Of a DNA stretch of 14,813 nt, positions 12,630 through 14,813 are shown piece by piece. The notes beneath the pieces are model-generated. The model was not told the origin of the DNA, did not search any database, and worked only from the letters and a program-made list of their open reading frames with translations. Positions within the stretch are counted from its first letter, which is position 1; every line of letters begins with the position of its first letter. Both the position numbers and the translations under genes were made by a program. The stretch spans positions 1-14,813 of the forward strand of contig DASPXK010000327.1 in assembly GCA_035637315.1 (NCBI GenBank). The letters run 5' to 3'. This stretch comes from DASPXK01 sp035637315. Lineage in GTDB: Bacteria; Chloroflexota; UBA6077; JACCZL01.

Positions 12630-13505
12630 AGGCAAACCGTGGAGCTGGGCCCTCCTGAGGGCGCCGCCTCACTCGGGGCTAGCGAACCGCGACCCACCCC
12701 TGGTCCGGCCACACGGCCTGCTGCCCACCGCCTGCTGCCCACTGGTCTGGCCGGGCCGCTGTTCGTCGTTCTGCTGCTCGCCGTCTGGGAGACGCTCAGC
12801 CAGCTCAAGCTCGTCAACGTGCTGCTCTTCCCGCCGGTCAGCACGATCCTGGCCCGCTTCCTCACCCTCTGGACCGACAACACGTTTCCGAGCAACCTGC
12901 TGCCGACCCTAACACGGATGCTGTTGGGCTACGCGCTGGCGGCCGGACTGGCGATCCCGCTCGGAACGCTGATGGGCTTCTGGCACGGCGTGTACGACCG
13001 CCTCGAGCCGCTGCTCGAATTCCTCCGCCCGCTGCCCCCGGTAGCAGTCCTCCCGGCGCTGGTGCTCTTTCTGGGCATCGGCGACGAGATGAAGGTGGCA
13101 ATCGTGCTGTTCGGCTGCTTCTGGCCGATCCTCCTGAATACGGTGGACGGTGTGCGTGGCGTTCACCCGACCATCGTCGAGGTGGCCCTCATGTACCAGT
13201 TCACGACCGCGCGCATCCTCCGATCGGTTGTCCTGCCGGCCGCACTGCCTCAGATCATGGCCGGCCTGCGGACAGGCCTGGCGATCGCCTTGATCGTGGC
13301 GATCGTCTCGGAGATGATCGGCGCGACCCAGGGGCTGGGTTTCTTCATCGTGCTAGCCCAGCGCGGATTCCGGATCGCCGATATGTACGCCGGCATCGTC
13401 TTGCTGGCGATCGTGGGCTACCTGCTCAACCGTGGCTTCCTGCTGATCGAGGCCCACCTGATGGCCTGGCATCGGGCCCAGATGTCGCCCGGCGGCGAGG
13501 GTTAG
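12618..13505 (+). CDS. ABC transporter permease 2, SsuC/TauC/ThiX-like, with N-terminal extension
   Basis: Second channel subunit of the same importer. 295 aa if begun at GTG 12618, about 40 residues longer than permease 1. Residues 1-43 are polar, Pro/Gly/Ala-rich and unlike the family. The first membrane segment is about 46-62 (GPLFVVLLLAVWETLSQL), then about 102-122, 138-154, 160-176, 217-235 and 256-276. EAA loop 188-211 (EVALMYQFTTARILRSVVLP), then GLRTGLAIALIVAIVSEMIGATQGLGFF and the tail RIADMYAGIVLLAIVGYLLN, parallel to permease 1. No good ribosome site precedes 12618 or the in-frame GTG at 12639. The intergenic distance is 10 nt. The start lies in a heptamer repeat whose inverse recurs at the end of the extension, so the extension may be repeat-derived. 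The core is intact. Confidence 0.9.
   Translation: MGSTRQTVELGPPEGAASLGASEPRPTPGPATRPAAHRLLPTGLAGPLFVVLLLAVWETLSQLKLVNVLLFPPVSTILARFLTLWTDNTFPSNLLPTLTRMLLGYALAAGLAIPLGTLMGFWHGVYDRLEPLLEFLRPLPPVAVLPALVLFLGIGDEMKVAIVLFGCFWPILLNTVDGVRGVHPTIVEVALMYQFTTARILRSVVLPAALPQIMAGLRTGLAIALIVAIVSEMIGATQGLGFFIVLAQRGFRIADMYAGIVLLAIVGYLLNRGFLLIEAHLMAWHRAQMSPGGEG
12717..12744 (+). repeat. tandem 14-bp (2 x 7) repeat inside permease 2
   Basis: CCTGCTGCCCACCG followed by CCTGCTGCCCACTG, 13 of 14 bases identical. They encode RPAAHRLLPTG of the N-terminal extension. On the opposite strand they read as the CAGTGGG/CAG type of unit seen at 12595-12629, so the two clusters are in inverted orientation about 90 bp apart. 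Confidence 0.7.
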
Positions 13506-13507
13506 AA

Positions 13508-13546
13508 TTGCTCCCCGTTCCCTTCGTTGCTCCCCTTCCCTTTTCG
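13508..13546 (+). repeat. two degenerate 19-20-bp units leading into palindromic repeat 3
   Basis: TTGCTCCCCGTTCCCTTCG (13508-13526) and TTGCTCCCCTTCCCTTTTCG (13527-13546) are near copies of each other and of the CTCCCCCTTCCCTTTAGGG that follows. They look like successive slippage copies of the left arm of palindromic repeat 3. Confidence 0.6.
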
Positions 13547-13548
13547 CT

Positions 13549-13587
13549 CCCCCTTCCCTTTAGGGAAGGGGGCTGGGGGGTTAGGTT
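13549..13587. terminator. palindromic repeat 3, likely bidirectional terminator between convergent operons
   Basis: CCCCCTTCCCT (13549-13559), TT loop, AGGGAAGGGGG (13562-13572): a perfect 11-bp stem. It continues with CTGGGGGGTTAGGTT, so 13562-13587 equals the first 26 bases of the right arm of the 106-bp element. It lies between the stop of permease 2 and the stop of the membrane-protein gene, exactly where two convergent transcripts must end. No U-tract on the plus strand; a termination role is inference. Confidence 0.65.
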
Positions 13588-13594
13588 GACTGCG

Positions 13595-14365
13595 CTACGG
13601 TCGCCAGGGACCGGTCGAGAGGATCAGCAGCAGACCGAGCAGGCCGACCCCGCTGTATTCGATCACCAGACGGCGGCTTAGCTCACCCGTCAGGATTCCG
13701 TCGACCAGCCCGACCAGCACGTAGAAGAGCAACAGAAGCACGGCCCCGCCGACGAACGCCACGACGACCCAGTAGTTGAGGGCCCAGGTGACCTCGGCCG
13801 TCGCCAGCCCGATCAAGCCGCTGTAGAGGACGGCGCGTCTGCGCGGCGATGGCGTGCCGCGCAGCAGCACGAGGCTCAAGAGCGCGGCCACCGCGGCCGT
13901 CGAGGTCGCCGTGACCAGGCTGCGCTCCTTGGTCTGGTAGATGAGCGTGAAGAGGACGAAAGCGGCAACGTAGGTGAGCAAGCTGAGCAGCAGCCTGGCC
14001 CACCCGCCTGACTCATCCGGCTCGGAGATCTCGCGGTCCTGCGTCAGCAGCGCCAGGCCGCACAGGATCGCGCCGACCAGAGGCAGGCCGCGTACGATGA
14101 GCGGATCGCCGCCCTGAAAGAAGACCAGCGCTAGGCCAACCGCCACCGCCAGCAGATCGGGTAGGACCCAGAGCGTGAAGCCGAGCCGATGGCCCACCAC
14201 TCCAAAGCCCGGATGGAGCCGACCGTGCAGCTCGGCCGCGAACCCGACGACCAGGCCCACGAACGCCGCGAGGACGATACCGATCAGCCCACCCACGAGC
14301 TGGACGACGTACAGCCCGGCCAGGGCAACCGCAGGCGCGCTCCAGCCCAGCACTTGCCTCAGCAT
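13595..14365 (-). CDS. polytopic membrane protein, unknown function
   Basis: 256 aa from ATG 14365, chosen because AGGA lies 7 nt upstream; GTG 14386 in the same frame overlaps the valS end and lacks such a site. About seven or eight hydrophobic segments: AVALAGLYVVQLVGGLIGIV, AAFVGLVVGFA, LWVLPDLLAVAVGLALVFF, GLPLVGAILCGLALL, a segment about LLSLLTYVAAFVLFTLIY, TAAVAALLSLVLL, GLIGLATAEVTWALNYW, VGGAVLLLLFYVLVGL and a final VGLLGLLLILSTG. A charged cytoplasmic or external loop (QDREISEPDESGGWAR) splits it in two halves. No catalytic motif is seen. It may belong to a small Chloroflexota-enriched membrane family (DUF5656 comes to mind, unchecked). It follows valS at 4 nt in one operon, but no functional tie to tRNA charging is evident. 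Confidence 0.85.
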   Translation of the reverse strand: MLRQVLGWSAPAVALAGLYVVQLVGGLIGIVLAAFVGLVVGFAAELHGRLHPGFGVVGHRLGFTLWVLPDLLAVAVGLALVFFQGGDPLIVRGLPLVGAILCGLALLTQDREISEPDESGGWARLLLSLLTYVAAFVLFTLIYQTKERSLVTATSTAAVAALLSLVLLRGTPSPRRRAVLYSGLIGLATAEVTWALNYWVVVAFVGGAVLLLLFYVLVGLVDGILTGELSRRLVIEYSGVGLLGLLLILSTGPWRP

Positions 14366-14369
14366 GAAT

Positions 14370-14813
14370 TCATCCTGCAAGCCCACGGAGCGCTTTCAGG
14401 CGGTCCCTGAGGCGCGCCAGACGGTCACGGTGCTCGGCTAGCTGCTCGCGACGCTGGGCGACCACCTCGGTTGGCGCATTCTCGGTGAAACTGCGCTGCG
14501 CCAGTTGGCCAGCCGTGCGCTCGACCTGGCGCTCGGCCTCCGCGACCTCCCGCTCCAGTCGCGTCGCCTCGAGGGCGACGTCGAACAGGCCTTCGACTGG
14601 CAGGTACGCCTGCACCCCCCCGGCCACCACACTCAAGGCCCGACTGGGTGGCTCGTCCAGGTGCTCGACCACATCCAGCGGGTCGAGGCGCGCCAGGGTT
14701 CGGATCACCGACAGGTGGCCGCGAAGCAGCCCAGCCCGCTGGCCAGCTTCGACGACGCAGGGCGTCTGTTGCATGCCCACGCGGTAATCCGTCTTGAGCC
14801 GGCGGACGCTCTG
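14370..14813 (-). CDS. valS: valyl-tRNA synthetase, C-terminal end (5' part outside window)
   Basis: Class I synthetase that charges tRNA-Val and edits mischarged threonine; only the last 147 residues are visible. The open frame enters from the right edge with QSVRRLKTDYRVGMQQTP, the end of the anticodon-binding helical domain. Then comes a small alpha/beta stretch (LSVIRTLARLDPLDVVEHL, ALSVVAGGVQAYLPVEGLFDV) and the valS-type C-terminal coiled coil: EATRLEREVAEAERQVERT, LAQRSFTENAPTEVVAQRRE, HRDRLARLRDRLKAL. The pattern 'LPVEGL.DV..E..RLE.E...' with 'F...AP.EVV..' is diagnostic for this arm, which contacts the tRNA elbow. The stop is 4 nt before the downstream membrane-protein ATG, whose ribosome site lies in the valS tail. 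Identity is confident although the catalytic domain is not in view. Confidence 0.9.
   Translation of the reverse strand, partial: QSVRRLKTDYRVGMQQTPCVVEAGQRAGLLRGHLSVIRTLARLDPLDVVEHLDEPPSRALSVVAGGVQAYLPVEGLFDVALEATRLEREVAEAERQVERTAGQLAQRSFTENAPTEVVAQRREQLAEHRDRLARLRDRLKALRGLAG

Noticed and set aside
10134..12744. CRISPR array
   Set aside because: Repeats are 7 bp, contiguous and degenerate, with no spacers of regular length.
1..14813. tRNA or rRNA genes
   Set aside because: No tRNA T-loop/acceptor pattern or rRNA-like stretch was noticed on either strand by eye; a covariance search was not possible.

Overview
The window is high-GC bacterial chromosome with dense genes on both strands. It has a group-1/2-type sigma factor next to ftsH, degenerate heptamer repeats, pyrimidine/purine-biased palindromic repeats, and NMT1/THI5-type uptake genes. 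Together these suggest a Chloroflexota (Thermomicrobia-like) or similar environmental lineage. That assignment is inference from overall flavour, not from a marker gene.

Left block (1-4566). A minus-strand operon carries ftsH (membrane AAA+ zinc protease) followed 39 nt later by a primary-like sigma-70 factor that runs off the left edge. The operon starts from a near-consensus promoter (TTGACA-17-TACTAT) about 360 nt upstream of ftsH. The long leader contains six predicted hairpins and a short ORF with a strong ribosome binding site. A divergent promoter (TTGGCA-17-TATCAT) drives a small XRE-type repressor and a 155-aa protein of unknown function. Both promoter spacers contain 6-1-6 palindromes, so the XRE protein is a plausible local regulator of itself and of ftsH-sigma.

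Middle block (4567-8770). A 176-aa conserved-looking protein of unknown function is followed upstream by a damaged CopG-type antitoxin and a damaged thiamine-pyrophosphate (acetolactate-synthase-like) enzyme. Both wrecks appear to come from internal out-of-frame deletions. Next come an intact dienelactone hydrolase (minus) and a small nitroreductase (plus), divergent across a 322-nt gap.

Right block (8788-13505). This is an NMT1/THI5/SsuA-type ABC uptake system. The substrate-binding lipoprotein is divergent on the minus strand. A zinc-ribbon mini-protein and a membrane-anchored or secreted cytochrome c lie between it and the ATPase. Two different SsuC-like permeases follow the ATPase. The junctions are littered with repeats: four clusters of degenerate 7-bp tandem repeats (some supplying start or stop codons) and three G/C-rich palindromic elements, one of them 106 bp with perfect 27-bp terminal inverted repeats.

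Right edge (13595-14813). The 3' end of valS (C-terminal coiled coil) is followed 4 nt later by a polytopic membrane protein. This minus-strand operon converges on the transporter operon at a palindromic repeat that probably terminates transcription.
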